Assembly (NCBI GenBank): GCA_046349085.1
Contig: JAXMDA010000006.1
Location: 186,001-250,000, forward strand
Source of the DNA: JAJXWB01 sp046349085
GTDB taxonomy: Bacteria > Pseudomonadota > Alphaproteobacteria > Rhizobiales > Beijerinckiaceae
Direction: 5' to 3'
Length of the DNA: 64,000 bases
A program made the position numbers and the translations under genes. Below, in pieces: positions 24,175 through 33,213 of this stretch. Numbering within the stretch: the stretch's first letter is position 1; each line of letters starts with the position of its first letter. The notes below the pieces were generated by a model, which saw nothing but the letters and a program-made list of their open reading frames with translations, was not told the origin of the DNA and did no database searches.

Positions 24175-26496
24175 TTACCCGCCGAACAGCCTTTCGAGGA
24201 AATTCTTCTCGCGCGGCGCAGTGTCGCGCGACGCGGATTGCTCGCCGACATCCTCGGGCGGCAGCAGGTCATTGTCCGGGCGCGTGCGCGCGCGGCCGAG
24301 CTGCGTCGGTTGCCCGCCGCCGCGCGCGATCGGCGTTGGCGCAGGCGCGCCAGGCGCCGCCGCCGGCCCCGCCGGGTCCGGTCCCCGCGCGACGGGAATG
24401 CTCGACGGCGGCGTCGGCAGGTTCGCCGGCCGCCATGCGCCGCCCGGCAGCGCCGCCACCGGCTGATTCTTGAGCGCCGCGCGCATGAACTTGCTCCACA
24501 CCTCCACGGGCAGATTGCCGCCCGAGGCGTGTTTCGTCGCCGACGAATCGTCGTTGCCGAGCCACACGCCCGTCACCAGCGCGCTCGTGTAGCCGACGAA
24601 CCACGCGTCGCGGAAATCCTGGCTGGTGCCGGTCTTGCCGGCAGCCTGCCACCCCGGCAGCGCCGCCTTCTTCGCCGTGCCGGTCTGAAGCGTCTCCTCC
24701 ATCATCGCGTTCATCATCGCCACGTACTGCGGCTCGATCAGCCGACCGTTCGACGAGCCGCGCCGCTGGTAGAGCAGCTTGCCGTCGGCGGTGCGCACCC
24801 GCGTGATGATGTGCGCCTGCACGCCGATGCCGCCATTGGCGAAAGGCGCGTAGGCCGACACCAGCTCCAGCGGCGTCACCTCGCTCGTGCCGAGCGCGAT
24901 CGAGGCGTTGGGCTGCAATTCCGACTGGATGCCGAGGCGGCGCGCGGTCGCGACCACCGCCTTCGGCCCGACTTCGAGGCCGAGCTTCACGGCGACCGTG
25001 TTGAGCGACAGCGCCAGCGCATTGGTCAGCGTGACCGGGCCGAAATATTCGCGGCTGTAATTTTCCGGCCGCCAGCCCTTCACATTGATGGGACCGTCTT
25101 CGCGCACCGTTTCGGGCGTCAGCCCGCGTTCGAGCGCGGCGAGATAGACGAAGGGCTTGAACGCCGAGCCCGGCTGGCGCTTGGCGGCGACCGCGCGGTT
25201 GAACTGGCTCTCGGCGTAATTGCGCCCGCCGACCAGCGCGCGGATCGCGCCGTTCGGATCGAGCGAAACGAGCGCGCCCTGCGAGACGCCGAATTTCGCG
25301 CCCTTCTTGTCGAGCTCCTCGTTCAGCGCCTGCTCGGCCGCCTTCTGCATCTCGCCGCTGAGCGTGGTGGTGACGACGAGGTCCTCGTCGATCGCCCCGA
25401 CCGTGTCGTTGAGCGCGTCCATCACGTAGTCGGCGGCGTAGTTGATCGACGCGCCGCCGGTGTCGCGCTGCGCCGTCGCCGGCCGCGCCAGGGCGATCTT
25501 GGCCATCGCCTCGGTGATGTGGCCTTCCTGCGCCATGGCGGTGATGACCTGCGTGGCGCGTTCGTTGGCGCCTTCCGGATTGCGGTTCGGCGCGAGCTTG
25601 GTCGGCGCCTTCATCAAGCCCGCGAGGATGGCCGATTCGGCAAGCGTCGCCTGCCGCGCGCCGTGGCCGAAATAGCGCTGGCTGGCGGCCTCCACGCCAT
25701 AGGCGCCCGAGCCGAAATAGACGCGGTTGAGATAGAGTTCGAGAATCTGGTCCTTCGAATATCGCCGCTCGAGCCACAGCGCGAGGATCGCCTCCTGAAT
25801 CTTGCGGCTGAAGGTGCGCTCCTGCGTCAGGAACAGGTTCTTGGCGAGCTGCTGCGTCAGCGTCGAGCCGCCCTGCATGCCGCCGCCGCGCTTCGTCACG
25901 TTGGAGACGAGCGCGCGCCCGATGCCCATCGGGTCGATGCCCCAATGCGCATAGAAGCGGCGGTCCTCGATCGCGATGAAGGCCTTGGGCAGGTAAGGCG
26001 GCAGCTCCGCAAGACGGATGGCCGGCCCGCCCGTGTCGCCGCGATTGGCGAGCACTTCGCCGTCGATGCCCAGGATGGCGATGTTCGGCGGACGCTTGGG
26101 CACGGCGAGCTGGTCGATCGGCGGCAATTGCGCGGCGTAATAGGCGAAGACGCCGGTCGTCGCGATCGCGCCCCAGACGCCGAGCACCAGAACCCAGTAC
26201 AGAAGCTGGCCGGCAAGCGAGCGCGACCGACGCTTGCGCCGCGCCTTTGCGCGCCCGCCGCCCTCGCTCTCGCCTTTCCTGCGGCCCACAGATCTCTCCC
26301 GCGGATCGGCGCGCAAGTCGCCATCCGTGTTCAGGCGCGGTTCGCGGCGTCCGTCCCCGCCGCGCCTGCCGCGCGGCCCGCCGGAAACCCGGTCGTCGGG
26401 CTCGGCGCGCAGCGCTTCGCCGCGCGGATCGTCGAAACCCGGCTCCCGACGCGCGCCGCGATCAGGCTTCTTCTTGCCTCCGCCAAAGCCCCACAT
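24175..26496 (-). CDS. Penicillin-binding protein 1A, bifunctional murein glycosyltransferase/transpeptidase
   Basis: A 773-residue class A penicillin-binding protein. A long basic, Arg/Asp-rich cytoplasmic tail (1-95) precedes one membrane anchor (about 100-122). The GT51 domain holds the catalytic EDRRFYAHWGIDP and the GGSTLTQQLAKNL motif. The transpeptidase domain holds SAFK (SxxK), SLN (SxN) and KTGTS. The C-terminal 80 residues are Pro/Ala-rich and low complexity. It polymerises and cross-links peptidoglycan in the periplasm. Nothing in the gene looks broken. It lies 90 bases downstream of the ACT-domain gene on the same strand. Confidence 0.93.
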   Translation of the reverse strand: MWGFGGGKKKPDRGARREPGFDDPRGEALRAEPDDRVSGGPRGRRGGDGRREPRLNTDGDLRADPRERSVGRRKGESEGGGRAKARRKRRSRSLAGQLLYWVLVLGVWGAIATTGVFAYYAAQLPPIDQLAVPKRPPNIAILGIDGEVLANRGDTGGPAIRLAELPPYLPKAFIAIEDRRFYAHWGIDPMGIGRALVSNVTKRGGGMQGGSTLTQQLAKNLFLTQERTFSRKIQEAILALWLERRYSKDQILELYLNRVYFGSGAYGVEAASQRYFGHGARQATLAESAILAGLMKAPTKLAPNRNPEGANERATQVITAMAQEGHITEAMAKIALARPATAQRDTGGASINYAADYVMDALNDTVGAIDEDLVVTTTLSGEMQKAAEQALNEELDKKGAKFGVSQGALVSLDPNGAIRALVGGRNYAESQFNRAVAAKRQPGSAFKPFVYLAALERGLTPETVREDGPINVKGWRPENYSREYFGPVTLTNALALSLNTVAVKLGLEVGPKAVVATARRLGIQSELQPNASIALGTSEVTPLELVSAYAPFANGGIGVQAHIITRVRTADGKLLYQRRGSSNGRLIEPQYVAMMNAMMEETLQTGTAKKAALPGWQAAGKTGTSQDFRDAWFVGYTSALVTGVWLGNDDSSATKHASGGNLPVEVWSKFMRAALKNQPVAALPGGAWRPANLPTPPSSIPVARGPDPAGPAAAPGAPAPTPIARGGGQPTQLGRARTRPDNDLLPPEDVGEQSASRDTAPREKNFLERLFGG

Positions 26497-26586
26497 GTCC
26501 GTCCTTCGCCCTGTCGAGACGGCGTTGATGAGGAGTAACGAAGGCGGATTAAGGGCCGGTTAAGTGTTTCGGCTCGGGAGCGCGCT

Positions 26587-27108
26587 TCATTCGTCGCGCA
26601 GCGTGAGATCCACCATGATCTCGCCGGCGAGCCGCTCCAGCGTGCGCCGCAGTTCGGCCGGCGACAATGTGTCCGGCAGTCCCACGCGGATTTTCGCGCG
26701 GAACATTTCCGCGCCGGTGAAGGCGGCGCTTTCGACGCCGCTGGAAAATTCCTCGATATTCGCCCCGAGGTTCTTCAACGTCTGCGTCAGGTCGCGCACG
26801 ATGCCCGGCCGCTCGTGGCCGACGACCTCGATATCGAGGCGCCGCGCGCCCGCCGTCGGCGCCGCCTGCGCCGCGCCACGCTCGACGGCGACCTTGAGGC
26901 CGGCGCTTTCCAGCGCCCGCAGTCGCTCGACCAGTTCGTTCGTCCGCTCGTCCGGCGCCGCGATCAGCACGATGCCGGCGAATTTGCCGGCGAGCCGCGC
27001 CAGCCGGCTTTCGAGCCAGGTGCCGCCATGCGCCGCCACCGCTTCCGACGCCGCATTGACGAGGCCGGGCTTGTCGTCGCCAATCAGCGTCAGAACCAGG
27101 GGCGTCAT
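26587..27108 (-). CDS. Tandem ACT-domain protein, glycine cleavage repressor (GcvR)-like
   Basis: A 173-residue protein made of two ACT domains (about 3-75 and 90-168), each opening with the family's small-ligand motif (GDDKPGLVNAASEAVAAHGG and GHERPGIVRDLTQTLKNLG). GcvR of Escherichia coli has this layout and modulates GcvA in response to glycine by protein contact, without binding DNA itself. Whether this protein does the same is unknown; many alphaproteobacteria carry it next to unrelated genes. It lies before the PBP1A gene and is divergent from the GMC oxidoreductase. Confidence 0.8.
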   Translation of the reverse strand: MTPLVLTLIGDDKPGLVNAASEAVAAHGGTWLESRLARLAGKFAGIVLIAAPDERTNELVERLRALESAGLKVAVERGAAQAAPTAGARRLDIEVVGHERPGIVRDLTQTLKNLGANIEEFSSGVESAAFTGAEMFRAKIRVGLPDTLSPAELRRTLERLAGEIMVDLTLRDE

Positions 27109-27216
27109 GCTTCGTCTCCGTTTGGGCTGCGATCCTGCCGGGGGCGGCGGGAAATGGCAACGCGGCGGGAAGGGTTCACGCCGCGTCCGAATTCATATAG
27201 TTTATGGCTAAACCAC

Positions 27217-27224
27217 AAGGGAGG
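27217..27224 (+). promoter_or_regulatory. Strong ribosome binding site deciding a GTG start
   Basis: AAGGGAGG lies 6 bases before the GTG at 27231. The in-frame ATG at 27204 would place this site inside the coding region and has no site of its own. Confidence 0.75.
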
Positions 27225-27230
27225 CGGATC

Positions 27231-28823
27231 GTGGAAGAGTTCGATTTTATCGTCCTCGGCGGCGGGTCGGGCGGGTGCGCGGTCGCGGGCCGCTTGAGCG
27301 AAGACCCCAAGACGAGCGTCGGCCTGTTCGAGGCCGGCGACGACGGCAGGCACTGGATGATCTGGACGCCGCTCGCCGCCGCCGCGATGCTGCCGCGCAA
27401 GATCAGGAACTGGGCCTACGAGACGACGCCCCAGAAAGGCCTTGGCGGGCGGCGCGGCTATCAGCCGCGCGGCAAGACGCTGGGGGGCTCCTCCAGCATC
27501 AACGCCATGGTCTACATCCGCGGCCACGCCTGGGATTACGACCATTGGGCCGCGCTCGGAAATCCCGGCTGGTCCTACGCCGACGTGCTCCCCTACTTCC
27601 GCAGGTCCGAAAACAACGAGACGCACGCCGACGAATTCCACGGCAAGGGCGGGCCGCTCAACGTGGCCGAGCTGCGCACCGGCAATCCGTTCCAGCAGAA
27701 GTTTCTCGACGCCGTGCGCGAATGCCAGTTGCCGCTGACGTCGGATTTCAACGGCGCGGGGCAGGAAGGCTGCGGCGTCTATCAGGTAACGCAGATCAAC
27801 GGCGAGCGCTGCAGCGCCGCGCGCGCCTATATCCATCCCTACATCGGCAAGCGTCCGAACCTGTCCGTGCAGACGGGGGCGCAGATCCTGAAGATACTGT
27901 TCGACGGCAAGCGCGCGGTCGGCGCGGAAATCAGGATCGGCGGCCAGACGAAGACGGTGCGCGCGCGCCGCGAAGTCATCGTCGCCGCCGGGGCCTTCGG
28001 CAGTCCGCAGCTCCTGATGCTCTCCGGCGTCGGCGACGCCGCCGCGCTGCAGAAGGTCGGCGTGACGCCGCTGCACAATCTGCCGGGCGTCGGCGCCAAT
28101 CTGCAGGACCATCCCGACGCGATCCTCAACTATCGCACCAACTCGCTCGAGACGGTCGGCTACAGCCTGCGCGGCGCGTTGAAGATGATCGGCGAAATCT
28201 CGCGTTACCGGCGCGAGCGCAAAGGCGTCGTCTCGACGAATTTCGCGGAGGCCGGCGGCTTCCTGAAAACGCGGCCCGATCTCGACATCCCCGACGTGCA
28301 ATTGCATTTCGTCGTCGCGACTGTCGACGATCACGCGCGCAAGATGCATCTTGGCCACGGCTTTTCGTGTCACGTCTGCCTGCTGCGCCCCAAGAGTCGC
28401 GGCGCCGTGACGCTGGCGAGCGCCGATCCGTCAGCCGCGCCGCTGATCGATCCGAATTTCCTCGGCGAGGTCGAGGACCTCGAAGCCATGGTCGCCGGGT
28501 TCAAGCTCACGCGGCGCATCATGGAAGCGCCTGCGCTGAAGTCGCAGGCGACGGGCGAAATGTTCAGCGCGGGCGTCGAGAGCGACGACCAGATTCGCGA
28601 CTTCCTGCGCCGGCGCGTCGATACGGTCTACCACCCGGTCGGCACCTGCGCGATGGGCCCCGATCCCGCGACCGCGGTGGTCGACGCGCAATTGCGCGTG
28701 CACGGGCTCGAAGGCCTGCGGATCGTCGACGCCTCGATCATGCCGACGCTGATCGGCGGCAACACCAACGCGCCGACCATGATGATCGGCGAAAAGGCGG
28801 CGGATCTGATTCGCGCCGCCTGA
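27231..28823 (+). CDS. GMC-family FAD alcohol/choline dehydrogenase
   Basis: A 530-residue flavoprotein of the glucose-methanol-choline family. The N-terminal dinucleotide fold is FIVLGGGSGGCAVAGRL, followed by the PROSITE-type GKTLGGSSSINAMVYIRGH segment. The second signature is GAFGSPQLLMLSGVG, and the catalytic His region is HPVGTCAMG with the closing INTPT-like segment IGGNTNAPTMMIGEKAADLI. It oxidises an alcohol to an aldehyde and passes electrons to an acceptor. The substrate is open; choline, polyethylene glycol and other long-chain alcohol dehydrogenases look alike. It is a single gene with the ugp operon 106 bases downstream on the same strand. Confidence 0.9.
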   Translation: MEEFDFIVLGGGSGGCAVAGRLSEDPKTSVGLFEAGDDGRHWMIWTPLAAAAMLPRKIRNWAYETTPQKGLGGRRGYQPRGKTLGGSSSINAMVYIRGHAWDYDHWAALGNPGWSYADVLPYFRRSENNETHADEFHGKGGPLNVAELRTGNPFQQKFLDAVRECQLPLTSDFNGAGQEGCGVYQVTQINGERCSAARAYIHPYIGKRPNLSVQTGAQILKILFDGKRAVGAEIRIGGQTKTVRARREVIVAAGAFGSPQLLMLSGVGDAAALQKVGVTPLHNLPGVGANLQDHPDAILNYRTNSLETVGYSLRGALKMIGEISRYRRERKGVVSTNFAEAGGFLKTRPDLDIPDVQLHFVVATVDDHARKMHLGHGFSCHVCLLRPKSRGAVTLASADPSAAPLIDPNFLGEVEDLEAMVAGFKLTRRIMEAPALKSQATGEMFSAGVESDDQIRDFLRRRVDTVYHPVGTCAMGPDPATAVVDAQLRVHGLEGLRIVDASIMPTLIGGNTNAPTMMIGEKAADLIRAA

Positions 28824-28853
28824 AGGAAGCGCACTTGCCGGGCCGTCGTCGCT

Positions 28854-28871
28854 CGGTCATGAATATGTCAC
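28854..28871 (+). promoter_or_regulatory. Pho-box-like site upstream of ugpB
   Basis: Two 7-base direct repeats, CGGTCAT and ATGTCAC, are separated by GAAT. The PhoB consensus is CTGTCAT-N4-CTGTCAT/C, so each repeat has one mismatch. The site ends 58 bases before the ugpB ATG. PhoB control of ugp genes under phosphate limitation is known in enteric bacteria and rhizobia. Confidence 0.6.
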
Positions 28872-28929
28872 GAACCTGCAGAGGGCGGCCGATAGAAGCC
28901 GCGTCGTCGAAACATCAGGGAGCCTGTTC

Positions 28930-30234
28930 ATGAAACGCTTCGCCTTGGCCGCACTCCTGCTTTCCGGCGCGAGCCTGCCGGCTCTCGCCGCCACGGAAAT
29001 TCAGTGGTGGCACGCCATGACCGGCGCCAACAACGATCTTATCGTCAAGCTGGCCAACGACTTCAACGCCACGCAGAACGACTACAAGGTGACGCCGGTC
29101 TACAAGGGCGGCTACGCCGACACGATGAACGCCGGCATCGCCGCGTTCCGCGCGGGCCAGGCCCCGCACATCATGCAGGTGTTCGAGGTCGGCACCGCGA
29201 CGATGATGGCGGCCAAGGGCGCGGTGAAGCCGGTCTACCAGCTCATGGCCGAGACCGGCGAGAAATTCGATCCGAAGGCCTATCTGCCGACGATCACCGG
29301 CTATTACTCGACGATCAAGGGGGAGATGCTCTCCTTCCCCTTCAATTCGTCCTCGATGGTCATGTGGCTCAACAAGGACGCGCTGGAGAAGGCCGGCGTC
29401 GACGCCGGCAAGCTCAAGACCTGGCCGGAGGTTTTCGACGCCGCAAAGAAACTGCACGCGACCTCGCCGACCTGCGGCCTGTCCAACGCCTGGGCGCCCT
29501 GGGCGCTCATCGAGCAGTTCTCCGCCTGGCACAACGTCCCGATCGGCACGAAGGCGAACGGTCTCGACGGTTTCGACACGCAGCTTAAATTCAATTCCCC
29601 GCTGCACGTGAAATTCCTGTCGACGCTCGCCGAACTGCAGAAGGACAAGACCTACGATTACTCGGGCCGCGCCAACAGCGGCGAAGGGCGCTTCACGTCG
29701 GGCGAATGCCCGATCTTCCTGACGTCGATCGGCTTTTACGGCAACGTGAAGGCCAATGCCAAATTCGCCTATACGGCGGCGCCCATGCCCTACTATCCCG
29801 ACGTGCCCGACGCGCCCCAGAATTCGATCATCGGCGGCGCGTCGCTTTGGGTGATGGGCGGAAAGAGCGCGGAAGAATACAAGGGCGTCGCGAAGTTCCT
29901 GGCCTTCCTGTCCGAGACCGATCGCCAGATCGAGCTTCACAAGAAATCCGGATATTTGCCGATAACCAAGGCGGCCTACGCCAAGGTGAAAGCCGAAGGC
30001 TTTTACAAGGAGAATCCGATTCTCGAAGTTCCGCTGCTCGAACTGACCAACAAGGAGCCGACCGAAAATTCGCGCGGCCTGCGCTTCGGCAACATGGTGC
30101 AGATGCGCGATGTGTGGTCCGAGGAGATCGAGCAGGCGCTCGCCGGCAAGAAGACCGCCAAGCAGGCGCTCGACGACGCAGTTGCGCGCGGCGACGCCAT
30201 GCTGCGGCAGTTCGAGCGAACGGCGGGGAAGTAA
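28930..30234 (+). CDS. ugpB: sn-Glycerol-3-phosphate ABC transporter substrate-binding protein
   Basis: A 434-residue periplasmic binding protein with a Sec signal peptide (about residues 1-21, ending SLPALA). The mature start TEIQWWHAMTGANNDLIVKLANDFNA and the GGYADTMNAGIAAFRAGQAPHI and FNSSSMVMWLNKD segments are typical of UgpB. It captures glycerol-3-phosphate or glycerophosphodiesters for import by UgpA, UgpE and UgpC encoded next. A Pho-box-like site precedes it. A 159-base gap with a folded repeat separates it from ugpA, which would allow more binding protein than permease to be made. Confidence 0.92.
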   Translation: MKRFALAALLLSGASLPALAATEIQWWHAMTGANNDLIVKLANDFNATQNDYKVTPVYKGGYADTMNAGIAAFRAGQAPHIMQVFEVGTATMMAAKGAVKPVYQLMAETGEKFDPKAYLPTITGYYSTIKGEMLSFPFNSSSMVMWLNKDALEKAGVDAGKLKTWPEVFDAAKKLHATSPTCGLSNAWAPWALIEQFSAWHNVPIGTKANGLDGFDTQLKFNSPLHVKFLSTLAELQKDKTYDYSGRANSGEGRFTSGECPIFLTSIGFYGNVKANAKFAYTAAPMPYYPDVPDAPQNSIIGGASLWVMGGKSAEEYKGVAKFLAFLSETDRQIELHKKSGYLPITKAAYAKVKAEGFYKENPILEVPLLELTNKEPTENSRGLRFGNMVQMRDVWSEEIEQALAGKKTAKQALDDAVARGDAMLRQFERTAGK

Positions 30235-30237
30235 GCG

Positions 30238-30366
30238 ACGTCGTTGCGAGGAGCCAAGCGACACGGCGATCCATCCCCGCATCTGGACGATGTTCCGGCG
30301 GATGGATTGCTTCGCTTTCAGACGAAATCGGCAACAGCCGATTTCTGTCGGGCTCGCAAGGACGGG
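30238..30366. repeat. Palindromic intergenic repeat between ugpB and ugpA
   Basis: The outer arms GTCGTTGCGAG and CTCGCAAGGAC are nearly complementary, and the inner arms GCGATCCATCC and GGATGGATTGC pair with one mismatch. The sequence resembles a degenerate copy of the GTCATTGCGAG...GCAATCC element found intact at 62011-62119. It has inserted inside the ugp operon. Confidence 0.6.
30324..30345 (+). terminator. Hairpin inside the ugpB-ugpA gap
   Basis: A perfect 9-base stem GAAATCGGC / GCCGATTTC with an AACA loop, followed by TGTCG and no T run. More likely an mRNA-stabilising or attenuating hairpin than a full terminator, since ugpAEC have no other clear promoter. Confidence 0.5.
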
Positions 30367-30393
30367 CTCTGAATTCCGCCAGCCGGGACCCCC

Positions 30394-31275
30394 ATGGAAA
30401 AGCGCGCGACCTTCTCCAACAAGCTGTTGCCCTATCTGCTGGTCGTCCCGCAGCTCGCGATCACGCTCGTCTTCTTCTACTGGCCGGCCTCGCAGGCGGT
30501 GAGGGAGAGCTTCTTCATTCAGGACGCCTTCGGCACGACCGCGAATTTCGTCGGCCTCGAGAACTACCGCACGCTCTTCGCCGATCCCTATTATTTTCAT
30601 TCCATGGGCGTGACGGCGATTTTCGCCATTGCGGTGACGGGCGCCTCGCTCTCCATCGCGCTGCTGCTCGCCGTGCAGGCAGATCGCGGCATCCGCGGCA
30701 AGACGGCCTATCAGACGTTGCTCGTATGGCCCTACGCCGTCGCGCCCGCGGTCGCGGGCGTCATCTGGGTGTTTCTGTTCCAGCCGTCGCTCGGTTATTT
30801 CGCGCATGGCGTGAAGCGGCTCGGCGTCGACTGGAACCCGACGCTCGACGGATCGCAGGCGATGACCCTCGTCGTCATCGCCGCCGTGTGGAAGCAGATC
30901 AGCTACAATTTCCTGTTCTTTCTCGCCGGGCTCCAGTCGATCCCGAAGTCGCTGATCGAAGCGGCCGCCATCGACGGCGCGCGCCCCGCGCGCCGTTTCT
31001 GGACCATCGTCTTTCCTCTGCTCTCGCCGACGACCTTCTTTCTCGTCGTCGTGAATATCGTCTACGTCTTCTTCGACACGCTCGGCATCATCGACGCCGT
31101 GACCGGCGGCGGCCCGGCCAAGGCGACCGAGACGCTCGTCTACAAGGTCTTCTCCGACGGCCGCCTCGGCGGCGATCTCGGCGGCTCGAACGCGCAATCC
31201 GTGATCCTGATGATTATCGTCATCGCGCTGACCTCGATCCAGTTCCGCTACGTCGAACGCAAGGTGACCTACTGA
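30394..31275 (+). CDS. ugpA: sn-Glycerol-3-phosphate ABC transporter permease
   Basis: A 293-residue inner-membrane protein of the MalF/UgpA class with six hydrophobic segments. The EAA loop that docks on the ATPase is near the C-terminus (LIEAAAIDGARPARRFWTIVFPLLSP). It forms a heterodimeric channel with UgpE. It starts 160 bases after ugpB, across a repeat, and lies 16 bases before ugpE. Apart from the repeat upstream nothing is unusual. Confidence 0.92.
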   Translation: MEKRATFSNKLLPYLLVVPQLAITLVFFYWPASQAVRESFFIQDAFGTTANFVGLENYRTLFADPYYFHSMGVTAIFAIAVTGASLSIALLLAVQADRGIRGKTAYQTLLVWPYAVAPAVAGVIWVFLFQPSLGYFAHGVKRLGVDWNPTLDGSQAMTLVVIAAVWKQISYNFLFFLAGLQSIPKSLIEAAAIDGARPARRFWTIVFPLLSPTTFFLVVVNIVYVFFDTLGIIDAVTGGGPAKATETLVYKVFSDGRLGGDLGGSNAQSVILMIIVIALTSIQFRYVERKVTY

Positions 31276-31291
31276 TGCGGAAGCCGTTCTG

Positions 31292-32140
31292 ATGGTCGAG
31301 AACCGTCCCTTTGGGAACCTCTTCGCGCATCTCATCCTCATCGCGGGCGTTCTCGTCATCGTCTTCCCGGTCTATATTGCCTTCGTCGCCTCGACCTGGG
31401 ACGCCGCCACCATCGCCAACGGCCAGCTCGGCCTGACGCCGGGACCGCATCTCGTCGAGAATTACAGCCGCATCCTGTTCGAGGGCACCGGCCGCACGAC
31501 GCGCGCGCATGTCGCGACCATGCTGCTGAATTCCGCTATTTCGGCCGTTGTCATCGCCGCCGGCAAGATTGCGATCTCGCTGATCTCGGCCTACGCCATC
31601 GTCTATTTCCGCTTTCCCTTCCGTCTGGCGGCCTTCTGGCTGATCTTTCTCACGCTGATGTTCCCGGTCGAGGTGCGCATCTACCCGACCTACAAGATCG
31701 TCGCCGACCTTGGCCTGCTCGACACCTACACCGGCCTGTCCGTGCCGCTGATCGCGTCCGCCACCGCGACGCTCCTCTTCCGCCAGTTCTTCATGACCGT
31801 GCCCGACGAATTGCTGGAAGCCGCCAAGATCGACGCGGCCGGCCCCCTTCGTTTCTTCAAGGACGTTCTGCTGCCGCTCTCGCGCACCAACATCGCGGCG
31901 CTCTTCGTCATCCTGTTCATCTACGGCTGGAACCAGTACCTCTGGCCGCTGCTCATCACCACGCGCGACGACATGCAGACCATCGTCATTGGCATCAAGA
32001 AGATCGTCGCCGTGCAGGACGCGCTCACCGAATGGCAGCTCGCCATGGCCACCGCCATTCTCGCCATGCTGCCGCCGGTGCTCGTCGTCGTGCTGATGCA
32101 GAAGCTGTTCGTCAAAGGCCTGGTCGAGACGGAGAAGTAG
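31292..32140 (+). CDS. ugpE: sn-Glycerol-3-phosphate ABC transporter permease
   Basis: A 282-residue inner-membrane protein of the MalG/UgpE class. Six hydrophobic segments are visible, with the EAA loop LLEAAKIDAAGPLRFFKDVLLPLSRTN and the family's C-terminal WPLLITTRDDMQTIVIGIKK stretch. It partners UgpA as the second half of the channel. It lies 16 bases after ugpA and 2 bases before ugpC. Confidence 0.92.
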   Translation: MVENRPFGNLFAHLILIAGVLVIVFPVYIAFVASTWDAATIANGQLGLTPGPHLVENYSRILFEGTGRTTRAHVATMLLNSAISAVVIAAGKIAISLISAYAIVYFRFPFRLAAFWLIFLTLMFPVEVRIYPTYKIVADLGLLDTYTGLSVPLIASATATLLFRQFFMTVPDELLEAAKIDAAGPLRFFKDVLLPLSRTNIAALFVILFIYGWNQYLWPLLITTRDDMQTIVIGIKKIVAVQDALTEWQLAMATAILAMLPPVLVVVLMQKLFVKGLVETEK

Positions 32141-32142
32141 GA

Positions 32143-33213
32143 ATGGCGAGCGTGCTTCTCGACCGGGTCTTCAAGACCTATCCCGGCGGCTTTGCCGCCG
32201 TGAAGGGCGTGTCCTTCGCCGTGCCGGACGGCGGCTTCTGCGTGCTGGTCGGCCCGTCGGGCTGCGGAAAGTCGACGCTGCTGCGCATGATCGCGGGCCT
32301 CGAGACGATCAGCGACGGCGCGATCTCGATCGGCGATCGCGTCGTCAACCGGATCGAGCCCATGGATCGCGACATCGCCATGGTGTTCCAGAACTACGCG
32401 CTCTATCCGCACATGAGCGTCTACGACAACATGGCCTACGGCCTGCGCAACCTGAAGACGCCCGAACCGGAAATCCGCGCGCGCGTCAGCGAGGCGGCGA
32501 AAATTCTCGAGCTCGACGACGAGATGCTGAAGCGCAAGCCGCGCCAATTGTCCGGCGGCCAGCGCCAGCGCGTCGCCATGGGTCGCGCCATCGTGCGCAA
32601 GCCCTCGGTATTCCTGTTCGACGAGCCTCTGTCCAATCTCGACGCGAAATTGCGCGTGCAGATGCGCATCGAGATCCGCAAGCTGCAGCGCCGTCTGAAG
32701 ACCACCTCGATCTATGTCACGCACGACCAGCTCGAAGCCATGACGCTCGCCGACATGCTGGTGGTGATGAACGCCGGCCGCGTTGAACAGGTCGGCGCGC
32801 CGCTCGAACTTTACGAACGTCCCGCCAGCGTGTTCGTCGCGGGGTTTCTGGGCTCGCCGCCGATGAATTTCCTCGACGGCGTTATCGAAAGGCCCGGCGT
32901 CGTGCGGCTGAATGGCGGCGGCGAACTCGCCTACGATCCGGCTCATTTCGGGCCGCCGCCCGGCGCTGAAGTGAGGGCGGGCGTGCGGCCCGAGCGCGTG
33001 AGCTTTTCGAAGGACGGAGCAGGCCTCCCCTTCGTTCTGGAACTCGTGGAGGAGCTTGGTCTCGGCCAGCTCGTGCACGGACGCGTCGCGGAATGCGATT
33101 TCACCGTCGCCCTGCCGGCGGCGCACAACGCGCCGACCGGCGGAACGCACAATCTCGTCATCCCCGCAGACGCCGTGCATCTCTTCGACCGGAAGACCGG
33201 CGCGCGCCTGTGA
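32143..33213 (+). CDS. ugpC: sn-Glycerol-3-phosphate ABC transporter ATPase
   Basis: A 356-residue ATPase of the MalK/UgpC class. It shows Walker A GPSGCGKST, Q-loop QNYALYPHMS, signature LSGGQRQRVAMGRA, Walker B FLFDEPLSNLDAKLR and a C-terminal MOBE/TOBE domain (from about residue 235). It powers import through UgpA/UgpE. The ATG at 32143, right after the ugpE stop, is preferred to upstream in-frame starts inside ugpE. Its stop overlaps the GTG of the next gene. Confidence 0.92.
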   Translation: MASVLLDRVFKTYPGGFAAVKGVSFAVPDGGFCVLVGPSGCGKSTLLRMIAGLETISDGAISIGDRVVNRIEPMDRDIAMVFQNYALYPHMSVYDNMAYGLRNLKTPEPEIRARVSEAAKILELDDEMLKRKPRQLSGGQRQRVAMGRAIVRKPSVFLFDEPLSNLDAKLRVQMRIEIRKLQRRLKTTSIYVTHDQLEAMTLADMLVVMNAGRVEQVGAPLELYERPASVFVAGFLGSPPMNFLDGVIERPGVVRLNGGGELAYDPAHFGPPPGAEVRAGVRPERVSFSKDGAGLPFVLELVEELGLGQLVHGRVAECDFTVALPAAHNAPTGGTHNLVIPADAVHLFDRKTGARL

